In this document: positions 17,668-25,369 of the stretch, in pieces
How positions within the stretch are numbered: the stretch's first letter is position 1
Layout: every line of letters begins with the position of its first letter
Source of the DNA: WRAV01 sp050950205
GTDB taxonomy: Bacteria; Bacillota; Clostridia; Oscillospirales; Ruminococcaceae
Length of the DNA: 64,000 nucleotides
NCBI GenBank assembly: GCA_050950205.1
Contig: JBMNHF010000007.1
Coordinates: 248,001 to 312,000, forward strand
Direction of reading: 5' to 3'
The notes under the pieces: generated by a model
What the model was told of the DNA's origin: nothing
Database searches by the model: none
The model's input: the letters and a program-made list of their open reading frames with translations, nothing else
Program-made: the position numbers and the translations under genes

Positions 17668-17694
17668 GGCCATCCCTTTCGGGGTGGCCTTTTT
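17668..17694 (+). terminator. Terminator of the asd-dapA-dapB-ACT operon
   Basis: GGCCATCCC and GGGGTGGCC arms with a 4-nt loop, then TTTTT. Confidence 0.88.
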
Positions 17695-17699
17695 GATTG

Positions 17700-17732
17700 A
17701 AAAAACTGCCGGACATACGAGATGTCCGGCAG
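17700..17732 (-). terminator. Terminator after the nitroreductase gene
   Basis: CTGCCGGACAT (17706-17716) and its exact complement (17722-17732), 5-nt loop, T run on the minus strand; 19 bp past the stop. Confidence 0.9.
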
Positions 17733-17751
17733 AGTGCTGGTTGGGTGAAAT

Positions 17752-18315
17752 TTATTCAATCCAAGTAATCTTTTCCTGGTTGGGTTGGTGAGGAGGGGTC
17801 ACCGTATTGGCATATCCCAGCAACACTCCCAGACCACATTCGTAGCCTTCGGGGAACTTCAGCTTTGTTTTAAATTCGCAGGCCTTGTCCCCGGCAAAGG
17901 CCAACCCCACCAAACCGCAATGGACATTGGCAATTCCCAAAGAGGTGGCCGCCAACGATACGTTTTGCGCCACAATCCCCAAATCAATGAGCTCGGCGCC
18001 TTTGGGGTACGCCTCCTTGACGGCAATCAAAATCATACAGGGGGCATGATAGAACAGCTTGCCGCCCCGGGACATAATCCGCTGGTAGTAGGACTGGTCC
18101 TCCATGGCGGCCAGCATCTTCAAGCCTTCGGCTTCCATCTGGGAGAGAAGCTGCTGATTCTTCACCACAATCACATGCCAATGCTGGCGGTTTGTCCCAC
18201 TGGGAGCCTGAATAGCTGCTTGGGTGATGGCGCGCAAATCCTCATCCGATGGCATCACGCCGTTAAAATCGCGGCAGGAATACCGCTCTGCAATGGTTTT
18301 TAGCGTCTCGTTCAT
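17752..18315 (-). CDS. Nitroreductase-family protein
   Basis: 187 residues of the FMN-binding nitroreductase fold. The N-terminal RYSCRDFNG, AAIQAPSGTNRQHWHVIVV and C-terminal GYECGLGVLLGYA match FMN-contact segments of the family. The physiological substrate (quinone, nitro-compound or flavin) is not evident. ATG 18315 has GGAG 7 nt away; an in-frame TTG at 18321 is less likely. It sits 24 bp behind the unknown gene at 18340-18774, probably in one transcript. Confidence 0.88.
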   Translation of the reverse strand: MNETLKTIAERYSCRDFNGVMPSDEDLRAITQAAIQAPSGTNRQHWHVIVVKNQQLLSQMEAEGLKMLAAMEDQSYYQRIMSRGGKLFYHAPCMILIAVKEAYPKGAELIDLGIVAQNVSLAATSLGIANVHCGLVGLAFAGDKACEFKTKLKFPEGYECGLGVLLGYANTVTPPHQPNQEKITWIE

Positions 18316-18339
18316 GAACAATCTCCTTTGCTATCGTTC

Positions 18340-18774
18340 TCATATATTTTTTACTTGTCCCAGCCTCAGGTGGAGTTTTACGCCCGTCTGCCTCCGCTGC
18401 ACTTGTACCAGCCTTTCAACGGTATGGTAAGGCAGAGAAATCTGCCCTCTTCTCCCCTGTTCCAGAGTCAGCATCTCAAAGCCTTTTCCAATGCGAATCC
18501 AGGCAACAACTTCCACCCTGCGCCAACCTTCGGTGCTGCCCTCCAGCTCAGTGGAAAACTCCAAGGCTCTTTCTCTGCTCATCGCCTCTTGACGGGCTCT
18601 GTGGGCCAGCCCTTGAATGGGCCGAAAGGGGACGGTGATGCGGTAGGCTCCCTCCCCCTCGACGGTGAGGTTTTCGTGCAGGCCATAGACGTCAAGGGAA
18701 ATTTTAACGGTGCAGGGCGTCGGCTTTGCCCCCGGCGGGCTGAAATAGCCCTGCACCCACACGGCTCTGCCCAT
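18340..18774 (-). CDS. Hypothetical protein in operon with the nitroreductase
   Basis: I do not recognise it. 144 residues, soluble, no cysteine-rich or membrane segment; it contains a DVYGLHENLTVEGEG stretch and ends in basic beta-like segments (ISLPYHTVERLVQVQRRQ). Codons favour CTG, GTG and GAG like the neighbours. ATG 18774 is preferred: AGGTGA lies 8 nt upstream, whereas the ATG at 18813 lies inside the predicted -10 box (18809-18814). A frame of similar length exists on the opposite strand but lacks a matching promoter or ribosome site. Confidence 0.6.
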   Translation of the reverse strand: MGRAVWVQGYFSPPGAKPTPCTVKISLDVYGLHENLTVEGEGAYRITVPFRPIQGLAHRARQEAMSRERALEFSTELEGSTEGWRRVEVVAWIRIGKGFEMLTLEQGRRGQISLPYHTVERLVQVQRRQTGVKLHLRLGQVKNI

Positions 18775-18808
18775 AGGCCAGTCACCTGCCTTTCCTATCC
18801 CCACATAT

Positions 18809-18838
18809 AGCATACCAGAAAGGGGCCATGGGATTCAA
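18809..18838 (-). promoter_or_regulatory. Promoter of the hypothetical-nitroreductase operon
   Basis: TTGAAT (18833-18838), 18-bp spacer, TATGCT (18809-18814) on the minus strand. Confidence 0.45.
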
Positions 18839-18848
18839 TTGTTTTTGC

Positions 18849-18878
18849 TTGTGCGCTGCTGCGTTTTTCTGTTATACT
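18849..18878 (+). promoter_or_regulatory. Promoter of the Crp/Fnr-family gene
   Basis: TTGTGC (18849-18854), 18-bp spacer, TATACT (18873-18878), 37 bp before the start codon. Confidence 0.45.
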
Positions 18879-18914
18879 GTTTTTAAGGACAAACACCCTT
18901 GCAGAGGTGATAGG

Positions 18915-19583
18915 ATGATAGAGCAATACACCCATGTTTTAAAGAGCAACCTTCTTTTTCAGGGGATCTCCACCCGGAACCTTACAAGTATGCTGGGCTG
19001 TTTGGATGCGCGCATCGCACGCTATTCCAAGGAAAACGCCATTTTTCTTGCGGGAAGTCCGCCCCGCTGGGTGGGAATCGTGCTTCGCGGCGCGGTGCAG
19101 GTGGTGTGGGACGATATTTTCGGCAACCGCTCCATTTTGGCCAAGCTCCTTGCCGGAGATCTGTTTGGCGAAGCCTTTGCCTGTGCCGAAAGCGAAATCC
19201 TCCCGGTCAGTGTGATCGCGGTCACCGACTGTGAAGTGTTGCTGATGGATTATAAAAGGATTATTACCACCTGTTCTTCCTCCTGTACCTTTCACAGCCA
19301 TTTGATCGAAAATATGATGCGGGTTCTGGCACTGAAAAATTTAAATCTCAACCAAAAAATTGAGATTCTTTCCGCCCGCTCCATCCGGGAAAAGGTGATG
19401 GTCTATCTTTCCCTGCAGGCGGCGGAACAGGGCAGCAGCCGGTTTCGGATTCCCTTTAACCGGCAGGAGCTGGCAGATTACCTTTCGGTGGAGCGCAGCG
19501 CCCTTTCCCGGGAGCTGGGTGCCATGGAGCGGGAAGGACTGATTTCCTTTTCCAAAAACGATTTTGAGTTGCATAAGCCGTGA
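18915..19583 (+). CDS. Crp/Fnr-family transcriptional regulator
   Basis: 222 residues: a cupin-like effector domain (about 20-130, with the conserved GDLFGEAFA) and a C-terminal winged helix-turn-helix (FNRQELADYLSVERSALSRELGAMEREGLI). Clostridial homologues often control redox or nitrogen-oxide stress genes. Several cysteines are scattered (CAESE, TTCSSSC) but no Fnr-type N-terminal cluster motif is present, so the effector is unknown. ATG 18915 has AGAGGTGA ahead; the longer open frame upstream includes the promoter. Confidence 0.88.
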   Translation: MIEQYTHVLKSNLLFQGISTRNLTSMLGCLDARIARYSKENAIFLAGSPPRWVGIVLRGAVQVVWDDIFGNRSILAKLLAGDLFGEAFACAESEILPVSVIAVTDCEVLLMDYKRIITTCSSSCTFHSHLIENMMRVLALKNLNLNQKIEILSARSIREKVMVYLSLQAAEQGSSRFRIPFNRQELADYLSVERSALSRELGAMEREGLISFSKNDFELHKP

Positions 19584-19597
19584 CCTTTTTGGCATAT

Positions 19598-19632
19598 AAA
19601 AACTCCCTCTACGGTGTGCAGAGGGAGTTTTT
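19598..19632. terminator. Bidirectional terminator between the Crp/Fnr gene and glyS
   Basis: AAAAACTCCCTCT (19598-19610) pairs exactly with 19620-19632; the A/T ends give T runs on both strands. Confidence 0.9.
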
Positions 19633-19638
19633 GCTTGG

Positions 19639-21015
19639 TTAGTAGGCTATTTTTGCGGCGATGTAGCTTTCCAGCTCATCGATGGAAATTCGCTCCTGCA
19701 CCATGGTATCCCGGTCACGAACGGTGACACAGCCGTCGGTCTCGGAATCAAAGTCGTAGGTGACGCACAGGGGAGTTCCAATCTCGTCCTGGCGGCGATA
19801 GCGGCGGCCAATGGCTCCGGAATCGTCATAATCCACCATAAAGCTCTTTTGCAGCCTGTGGTAGATTTCGGTGGCCGGCTGGCTAAGCTTTTTGGAAAGG
19901 GGCAGCACAGCTACCTTAAAGGGAGCCAGCACAGGATGCAGGCGCAGAACGGTGCGCACGTCTCCCCCTTCCAGCTCTTCCTCGTCGTAGGCGTCCACCA
20001 AAACGGTGAGAACCATACGCTCCACGCCCAAAGAAGGTTCCACCACATAGGGCACATAGTGCTCCCCTGTTTCCTGATCGAAGTATTCCAGCTTCTGACC
20101 GGAATGCTTGTTGTGGGAACTCAGGTCGTAGTCGGTTCGGTCGGCAATGCCCCACAGCTCACCCCAACCAAAGGGGAACAGGAACTCAAAGTCGCTGGTG
20201 GCCTTGGAGTAGTGGGAAAGCTCTTCTTTTTCGTGATCCCGAATTCTCAGGTTTTCCTTTTTGATTCCTAAGCCCAGCAGCCAGTTGTGGCAGTAGTCCT
20301 TCCAGTAGTGGAACCACTGCAAATCCTCTCCCGGCTTGCAGAAGAATTCCAGCTCCATCTGCTCAAATTCCCGGGTGCGGAAGATAAAGTTGCCGGGGGT
20401 AATTTCGTTGCGGAAGCTTTTGCCCACCTGACAAACTCCAAAGGGCAGCTTGCGGCGGGTGGTGCGCAATACATTGGCAAAGTTGACAAAGATCCCCTGA
20501 GCCGTTTCGGGGCGGAGGTAGATTTCGTTCTGTGCGGTTTCGGTGACACCCTGAAAGGTTTTAAACATCAGGTTGAACTTGCGGATATCGGTGAAGTTGG
20601 TGCTGCCGCAACTGGGGCACTTGACACCTTTTTCTCGGATGAACTCCAACATCTGCTCGTTGCTCCAACCAGCAGGGTTCACCTTTGTCTGATCCTCAAT
20701 CAGGTTGTCGGCCCGGTGACGGGTTTTGCAGTTTTTGCAGTCCATCAGCGGGTCGGAAAATCCGCCCACATGCCCCGAGGCCACCCAAACCTGGGGATTC
20801 ATCAAAATGGCGCTGTCAAGCCCCACATTGTAGGGGTTTTCCTGCACAAACTTCTTCCACCAAGCTTTTTTGATGTTGTTTTTCAGCTCGACGCCCAGAG
20901 GGCCGTAATCCCAGGTATTGGCAAGACCGCCGTATATTTCCGAACCGGCGTACACATACCCTCTGCCCTTGCAAAGAGCGACGATTTTTTCCATACTTTT
21001 CTGGCTGTTGTCCAA
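19639..21015 (-). CDS. glyS: Glycyl-tRNA synthetase, single-chain type
   Basis: 458-residue homodimeric class II enzyme (archaeal/eukaryotic-like form found in many Firmicutes). It has the N-terminal YGPLGVELKNN motif, a zinc-ribbon-like insertion (DCKNCKTRHR and KCPSCGS), motif 2 around FRNEITPGNFIFRTREFEQME, motif 3 PSLGVERM and a C-terminal anticodon-binding domain. The TTG at 21015 is the likely start: AGGAGG lies 8 nt upstream, while the first ATG (20994) has no ribosome site. It has its own promoter and no T-box was found in the leader. Confidence 0.96.
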   Translation of the reverse strand: MDNSQKSMEKIVALCKGRGYVYAGSEIYGGLANTWDYGPLGVELKNNIKKAWWKKFVQENPYNVGLDSAILMNPQVWVASGHVGGFSDPLMDCKNCKTRHRADNLIEDQTKVNPAGWSNEQMLEFIREKGVKCPSCGSTNFTDIRKFNLMFKTFQGVTETAQNEIYLRPETAQGIFVNFANVLRTTRRKLPFGVCQVGKSFRNEITPGNFIFRTREFEQMELEFFCKPGEDLQWFHYWKDYCHNWLLGLGIKKENLRIRDHEKEELSHYSKATSDFEFLFPFGWGELWGIADRTDYDLSSHNKHSGQKLEYFDQETGEHYVPYVVEPSLGVERMVLTVLVDAYDEEELEGGDVRTVLRLHPVLAPFKVAVLPLSKKLSQPATEIYHRLQKSFMVDYDDSGAIGRRYRRQDEIGTPLCVTYDFDSETDGCVTVRDRDTMVQERISIDELESYIAAKIAY

Positions 21016-21051
21016 GGCAAAGCCCTCCTGTTCATTTCCTGCGATTTTTTA

Positions 21052-21080
21052 AGTTTACCCGTATCTTGCTCAAAAGTCAA
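21052..21080 (-). promoter_or_regulatory. glyS promoter
   Basis: TTGACT (21075-21080), 17-bp spacer, TAAACT (21052-21057), about 40 bp before the TTG start. Confidence 0.6.
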
Positions 21081-21111
21081 GAAAAAGGCATAATTTAGCG
21101 AAAGTTAGCAC

Positions 21112-21140
21112 TTGCGTCCCCCTGGTGTTTCGGGTATAAT
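21112..21140 (+). promoter_or_regulatory. yjbQ promoter
   Basis: TTGCGT (21112-21117), 17-bp spacer, TATAAT (21135-21140). It leaves a leader of about 95 nt in which I recognise no known RNA element. Confidence 0.65.
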
Positions 21141-21242
21141 ACACAAAAGGTTTTGGTATTTTTTGCTGCTCGGCAAAGTCCCTCGTTGGATTTTGTCGTT
21201 ATCACCACTGCACACCGAGAATAGTTGGAGGGAGTCAAACCA

Positions 21243-21659
21243 ATGAAATCCTATCGCAAAGAGCTTGCTCTGCGGATTCCCCAGCGCAGAGCCTTTGTCA
21301 ACATTACCGATGAAGTGCGCAAGGCCGTGGAAGAAAGCGGCATCACCGAGGGTTTGGTGCTCTGCAACGCCATGCACATCACCGCCAGTGTTTTTATCAA
21401 TGACGATGAATACGGCCTGCACCACGATATGGAGGTTTGGCTGGAAAAGCTGGCCCCCGAAAAGCCCCACAGCCAGTACCGCCACAACGGCTATGAGGAC
21501 AATGCCGATGCCCACCTCAAGCGCAGCGTCATGGGGCGGGAGGTGGTGGTGGCCATCACCAACGGCAAGCTGGACTTTGGCCCATGGGAGCAGATATTCT
21601 ACGGCGAATTTGACGGTAAGCGGGAAAAACGCATCCTGATCAAGGTAATTGGGGAGTAA
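21243..21659 (+). CDS. YjbQ-family protein (UPF0047; reported secondary thiamine-phosphate synthase activity)
   Basis: 138 residues, the usual single-domain size. The family core is clear: SGITEGLVLCNAMHITASVFIND, the paired histidines and DNADAHLKRSVMGREVV, and the end GPWEQIFYGEFDG. Some members substitute for ThiE in vivo, but the true role is unsettled. It is monocistronic here and not near the thiamine-uptake operon at 56-59 kb. ATG 21243 has GGAGG about 11 nt upstream. Confidence 0.9.
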   Translation: MKSYRKELALRIPQRRAFVNITDEVRKAVEESGITEGLVLCNAMHITASVFINDDEYGLHHDMEVWLEKLAPEKPHSQYRHNGYEDNADAHLKRSVMGREVVVAITNGKLDFGPWEQIFYGEFDGKREKRILIKVIGE

Positions 21660-21696
21660 AGGTTTTTTCCGCCCCCCAACACTTTGGAACGGATCG

Positions 21697-21726
21697 AGGC
21701 GCGAAGGCAAAAACCTTCGCGCCTTG
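21697..21726 (+). terminator. Terminator after yjbQ
   Basis: AGGCGCGAAGG (21697-21707) with CCTTCGCGCCTT (21714-21725), A-rich loop, then TTGTTGATT. Confidence 0.75.
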
Positions 21727-21876
21727 TTGATTGTCTGAGCATCCCCTTGGTGGCAAGGTCTTTCCGGTAAGATTTTGGCTAAAATCACGTGCTTATTATT
21801 ATACCATTTTCACTCATGCCAATCAAGGCGGGGCAGGTCCAAGAGCGGCCTTAGATCGCGCCGATCCTGCTGCTGA

Positions 21877-22575
21877 CTATTTCCCTTCCTCTGCGCTTTG
21901 GCGAATCATCCCCAACACAATTTCTGCGGAGTTGCGGGCTGCCTGCTCCACAAAGTGCTCGAAGGAAAGCTGGGCTTCCTGGCCCGCATCGTCGGAAAGG
22001 GAGCGAATCACCAAAAAGGGAGTGTCGCACAGATAGGCCACCTGTGCCACCGCTGCTCCTTCCATCTCCACACAAAGGGGTTGGCAGCGGCGAACAATAT
22101 CTTCCTTGACAGCGGGGTCCTGAACAAAAAGATCTCCGGTGGCAATGCGGCCTACCCGGTAGCGAAAGTCCTTTGGTTCCATGCGGGAGATGACCCACTC
22201 CGCCAGTTCCAGCAGCTTTGGGTCGGCGGTAAACCGATCGCAAAAGGGGTGGAAGTTGGCAAGAAAATCTCCCTGCACATCGTGGAATAAAAGCTCGTTG
22301 CCCAACACCACATCCAGAATAGAAAGCTCCTCACAGGTGGAGCCTGCCACTCCAATGTTGACCACCCTTGTAGCTCCCAGCTCCCGGATGAGGGTGGAGG
22401 TGCAAACCGCCGCATTGATGGTTCCCACGCTGCAGCGCACCGCCACCACCGGTACGGTGTCAATGGTTCCGATATGGTAGGTGGTTCCGTAGGCAGAAAG
22501 AGTTTGTTCCACCTGCATCTCAGAAAGGATGTGGTTGAGTTCCTCATCCATAGCGGCAATAATTCCCCAGGTCAT
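21877..22575 (-). CDS. mtnN: 5'-methylthioadenosine/S-adenosylhomocysteine nucleosidase
   Basis: Cleaves adenine from MTA and SAH, recycling SAM by-products. 232 residues with the N-terminal GIIAAMDEEL, NIGVAGS, the substrate-binding CVEMEGAAVAQVAY and the catalytic aspartate in RSLSDDAG. It starts directly after the pseudouridine-synthase stop, so the two are co-transcribed. metK lies elsewhere in this window (53.8 kb). Confidence 0.95.
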   Translation of the reverse strand: MTWGIIAAMDEELNHILSEMQVEQTLSAYGTTYHIGTIDTVPVVAVRCSVGTINAAVCTSTLIRELGATRVVNIGVAGSTCEELSILDVVLGNELLFHDVQGDFLANFHPFCDRFTADPKLLELAEWVISRMEPKDFRYRVGRIATGDLFVQDPAVKEDIVRRCQPLCVEMEGAAVAQVAYLCDTPFLVIRSLSDDAGQEAQLSFEHFVEQAARNSAEIVLGMIRQSAEEGK

Positions 22576-23538
22576 TTACTTGTCCTCCCGTTGATTCGGT
22601 CCCATTTCCCTGACAAAGGGCACAGGGACTGAAAAGCTTTTGCCCTTAAGATATTCCAGCGGCCCTGCCGGAGTGGGAAACGAAAAGGTAATTTTGTAGG
22701 CCCAGAGAGCCTGACGATTTCCTAGACGTGCATTTTCCCTGCTGTTGCCGTACTTGGCATCTCCCCACAAGGGGTGGCCCATGGCGGCCAATTGTGCCCG
22801 GATCTGATGGGTGCGCCCGGTGAGAAGCTCCACCTCCAACAGGCTTTTATCCTCCCAATCTTCCAGCACCCGGTAGCGGGTGAGGGCAATTTTCGCCCCC
22901 GGTACCGGCTTTTGGGTGATGGTGACGGTGTTGGCGGCGGCATCCTTGACATGGTAGCCTTTGAGGGTACCGGACTTTGACTTTGGGTTGCCGTGGACAA
23001 TGCAAAGGTAGTACTTTTCCACTTCTCGCAGGCGGATTTTTTCACTGATGATCTGCAGGGCTTCAAAGGTTTTGGCGGCAATCACAATCCCCCCCGTGTT
23101 CCGGTCAATCCGGTTGCAGAGAGCGGGGGTAAAGGAGTGCTCCTTTTGGGGATCCCACTCCCCTCTTTGATAGAGGTAGTGGAGAATCCTGCCGATGAGG
23201 GTATCGGCGGTGGAAGAATCGTTCCCATGCACCAGCAGGCCCTGTGGCTTGTTGCAGAGCAGAATCTGCTCATCCTCGTATACCACCTCCACCACAGGAG
23301 GCGCTGCCAAAAAGGGCAGGGATTCCTCGATGCTTAGCACATCATCGGGGAGATAGACCTTCACCACATCCCCTGCTTGGAGCTTGTCTCCCGGCTGACA
23401 CCGGGCCCCGTTGATTTTGATATCCTTTTGGCGAACGGCCCGGTAAAGCAGAGAGGCCGGCAGGCGGGGAGCTGCCTTTCGCAAAAACTTGTCCAGCCGC
23501 TGGCCGGCATCGTTGGGCCCAATGAGATAAGTTTTCAG
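22576..23538 (-). CDS. RluA-family pseudouridine synthase with a probable CTG start
   Basis: About 320 residues: an N-terminal S4 RNA-binding domain (1-75) and an RluA catalytic domain with the active aspartate in NRIDRNTGGIVIAA and the end motif GRTHQIRAQLAAMGHPLWGD. The first standard start codon, TTG at 23484, cuts into the S4 domain. Homologous sequence (KTYLIGPNDAGQRLDKF) continues upstream to a CTG at 23538 with GGAAGGAAGA just ahead, and an in-frame TGA lies a few codons further up with no ATG, GTG or TTG between. CTG initiation is therefore proposed; a base error is the alternative. Confidence 0.85.
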   Translation of the reverse strand: MKTYLIGPNDAGQRLDKFLRKAAPRLPASLLYRAVRQKDIKINGARCQPGDKLQAGDVVKVYLPDDVLSIEESLPFLAAPPVVEVVYEDEQILLCNKPQGLLVHGNDSSTADTLIGRILHYLYQRGEWDPQKEHSFTPALCNRIDRNTGGIVIAAKTFEALQIISEKIRLREVEKYYLCIVHGNPKSKSGTLKGYHVKDAAANTVTITQKPVPGAKIALTRYRVLEDWEDKSLLEVELLTGRTHQIRAQLAAMGHPLWGDAKYGNSRENARLGNRQALWAYKITFSFPTPAGPLEYLKGKSFSVPVPFVREMGPNQREDK

Positions 23539-23556
23539 GGTGGATCTTCCTTCCCG

Positions 23557-23585
23557 TTGGCAATGATTGTAAAATCATGTATAAT
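23557..23585 (+). promoter_or_regulatory. radC promoter
   Basis: TTGGCA (23557-23562), 17-bp spacer, TATAAT (23580-23585), 37 bp before the radC start. Confidence 0.6.
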
Positions 23586-23622
23586 TAAGACATAAAGTGT
23601 CGTTTTGCGGAGCAACCATGAA

Positions 23623-24333
23623 ATGAAAGAAAAAGAACGGGATAAAAACGCCATCCACACAGGCCACCGCGCCAGAGTCAAAGAGGAGTTCCGCCGGCAG
23701 GGCCTGGAGCATTTTCCGGGGCACAAGGTGCTGGAATTTTTGTTGTTTTACACCATACGCCGGGGAGATACCAATCCCACAGCCCATCGGCTGATGGATC
23801 GGTTCGGCTCGCTCTCCGGGGTATTTGATGCGCCCATTGAGCTGTTGCAGGAGGTAGAAGGGGTGGGGCTGGAATCCGCCACCCTCATCAAGCTGATCCC
23901 CGCTTTGATGCGAGCTTATCTGGATGACAAGGTAGACACCAAGAATATGCTGAAAAATTATGGGGATGCCAAAGACTATGTCCGCTACAAATTCTTGGGA
24001 GAAGAGCAGGAGAAGGTTCTGCTGGTTTGTATGGCCTCTAACGGCAAGGTAATCCACTCCTCCTGGATTTCTCAGGGTACCCGCCGTTCGGTGGAGTTTT
24101 CTCCTGCCACCGTGGTGCGAACCACTCTGCGCTGCGGTGCAGTCAAGGCGCTGCTGGCCCACAATCATCCCGATGGCCTGTGCAATCCTTCCAGCCGGGA
24201 TTTAAGAACCACCAGCATCCTCTTTGAAGAACTGGCCCGAGTGGGTGTGGAGCTGATGGACCACATCATCACCGCTCCCGATGGGGTTTATTCCATGGTG
24301 GAGCACGGCATGTTTCCCGCCCACCGAAAATAA
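23623..24333 (+). CDS. radC: RadC-family JAB/MPN-domain protein
   Basis: 236 residues: an N-terminal helix-hairpin-helix region (about 15-100, with QEVEGVGLESATLIKLI) and a C-terminal JAB domain with the zinc motif HNHPDGLCNPSSRD. Although named radC, the DNA-repair role is doubtful and the catalytic function is unknown. ATG 23623 is preferred over the TTG at 23605 because GCGGAG lies about 10 nt before it. Confidence 0.9.
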   Translation: MKEKERDKNAIHTGHRARVKEEFRRQGLEHFPGHKVLEFLLFYTIRRGDTNPTAHRLMDRFGSLSGVFDAPIELLQEVEGVGLESATLIKLIPALMRAYLDDKVDTKNMLKNYGDAKDYVRYKFLGEEQEKVLLVCMASNGKVIHSSWISQGTRRSVEFSPATVVRTTLRCGAVKALLAHNHPDGLCNPSSRDLRTTSILFEELARVGVELMDHIITAPDGVYSMVEHGMFPAHRK

Positions 24334-24439
24334 ATCTTTTCTCAACTTTACCATATTTTTAACAGAGGTACAATAGCCGATACTTTCGGTCCTCTATTCC
24401 ATCGGGCAGACACTCGCCGGTGTTTTGCAAAACCCTCTA

Positions 24440-24469
24440 AGCAAAGGTAACATTTCCTTTGCTTTTTTT
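24440..24469 (+). terminator. Terminator after radC
   Basis: AGCAAAGG (24440-24447) with CCTTTGCT (24456-24463), then seven T. Nothing else was found in the 241 bp between radC and the flagellar genes. Confidence 0.85.
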
Positions 24470-24574
24470 GTTGCACCATTTGCCCAAAGGATCGCCGAAA
24501 CAGACAGCAGAAAGGCAGACAGCCTAAGCTGCCCGCCCTCTGTTCCGAATCGTTATTCTATTGTTTGCAGGGCA

Positions 24575-24949
24575 CTATTTTCGGTAATCCATCAAGTTCC
24601 CTCCGGACGGGTGGGACTTGCCCAGATAATCCAACACCTTCTGCCGGGCATTGGCGGCGGCAACATCCTGATGAGCAGAGGCCTTATGCTCCTCCAAGGC
24701 CTTTGCCACGGCGCGGTCCATGGCAATCATTTTGGCCACCCGGTCCCGGGAGATAGGATCTTGCTCAAAGGCCTTGCGTTCTTCCGGATAAACAAGGGCC
24801 AGGGCGTCGTATTCATTCATCAAAGCCTGGCGCTTTTCCACACCCTCGATTAAAAAATCGGGATCGTGCCGCTGTTCGGCCATCTGGTTGGTGAGATGGT
24901 AAATGTCATCGAGAATTTCGGCGAACCCTCTTAGGGGCATGCCCTTCAT
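24575..24949 (-). CDS. Putative flagellar chaperone, FliT/FlgN-like
   Basis: 124 residues, predicted almost wholly helical with charged heptads (LTNQMAEQRHDPDFLIEGVEKRQALMNEY), as in FliT/FlgN export chaperones. No strict motif defines the family, so the call rests on size, helical character and position: it overlaps the fliS stop by 4 bp (ATGA) and ends the fliD-fliS operon, where fliT usually lies. GGGAG lies 6 nt before the ATG. Partner prediction (FliD) is inference. Confidence 0.65.
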   Translation of the reverse strand: MKGMPLRGFAEILDDIYHLTNQMAEQRHDPDFLIEGVEKRQALMNEYDALALVYPEERKAFEQDPISRDRVAKMIAMDRAVAKALEEHKASAHQDVAAANARQKVLDYLGKSHPSGGNLMDYRK

Positions 24950-25341
24950 ACCGCTCTCCCTCCGTGTTGGCTGCGGCGGCTGAGCTTTTCGGCCTGAGCA
25001 AAGGAATCTCTCAATTCCTTCATCAGGGGAACCAGCTCCTGGAGCACACTCACACTCTTTTCTATGTTGGCCTTGCGGAGCTGCTGATTAAAAAAGATGT
25101 AAAAACTGCGCAGCTGGCTGGAGATGGGAAACCGCATATCCAGAGAAGCATCCAAAGTGGATACAATGGTTTGGGATTTGATCAAACTGTTGTTGGCAGC
25201 GGCCAAATCCTTTTTTTCGATATGAATCTCCGCCAAACGGCACTGTTTGATCAGCTCGTCAAAGAGCTTTACCAACAGCTCACCGGGAGCCATCGTGGAA
25301 AGAGACTGATTCTTGTACTGTGCGTACGCGTTGGTTTGCAT
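24946..25341 (-). CDS. fliS: Flagellar export chaperone FliS
   Basis: 131 residues; binds flagellin in the cytoplasm and delivers it to the export apparatus. The N-terminal YAQYKNQSLSTMAPGELLVKLFDELIKQ and the SLDMRFPISSQLRSFYIFFNQQL region match FliS. ATG 25341 has AGAGG 8 nt upstream; an in-frame GTG at 25350 overlaps that site. Lies 28 bp after fliD. No flagellin gene is in the window. Confidence 0.92.
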   Translation of the reverse strand: MQTNAYAQYKNQSLSTMAPGELLVKLFDELIKQCRLAEIHIEKKDLAAANNSLIKSQTIVSTLDASLDMRFPISSQLRSFYIFFNQQLRKANIEKSVSVLQELVPLMKELRDSFAQAEKLSRRSQHGGRAV

Positions 25342-25369
25342 GCCTTTCACCTCTTGTTTTGATGTCCGG

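Noticed and set aside
18328..18810. 160-codon open frame on the plus strand opposite the hypothetical gene
   Set aside because: No ribosome site or promoter; codon use and operon position favour the minus strand.
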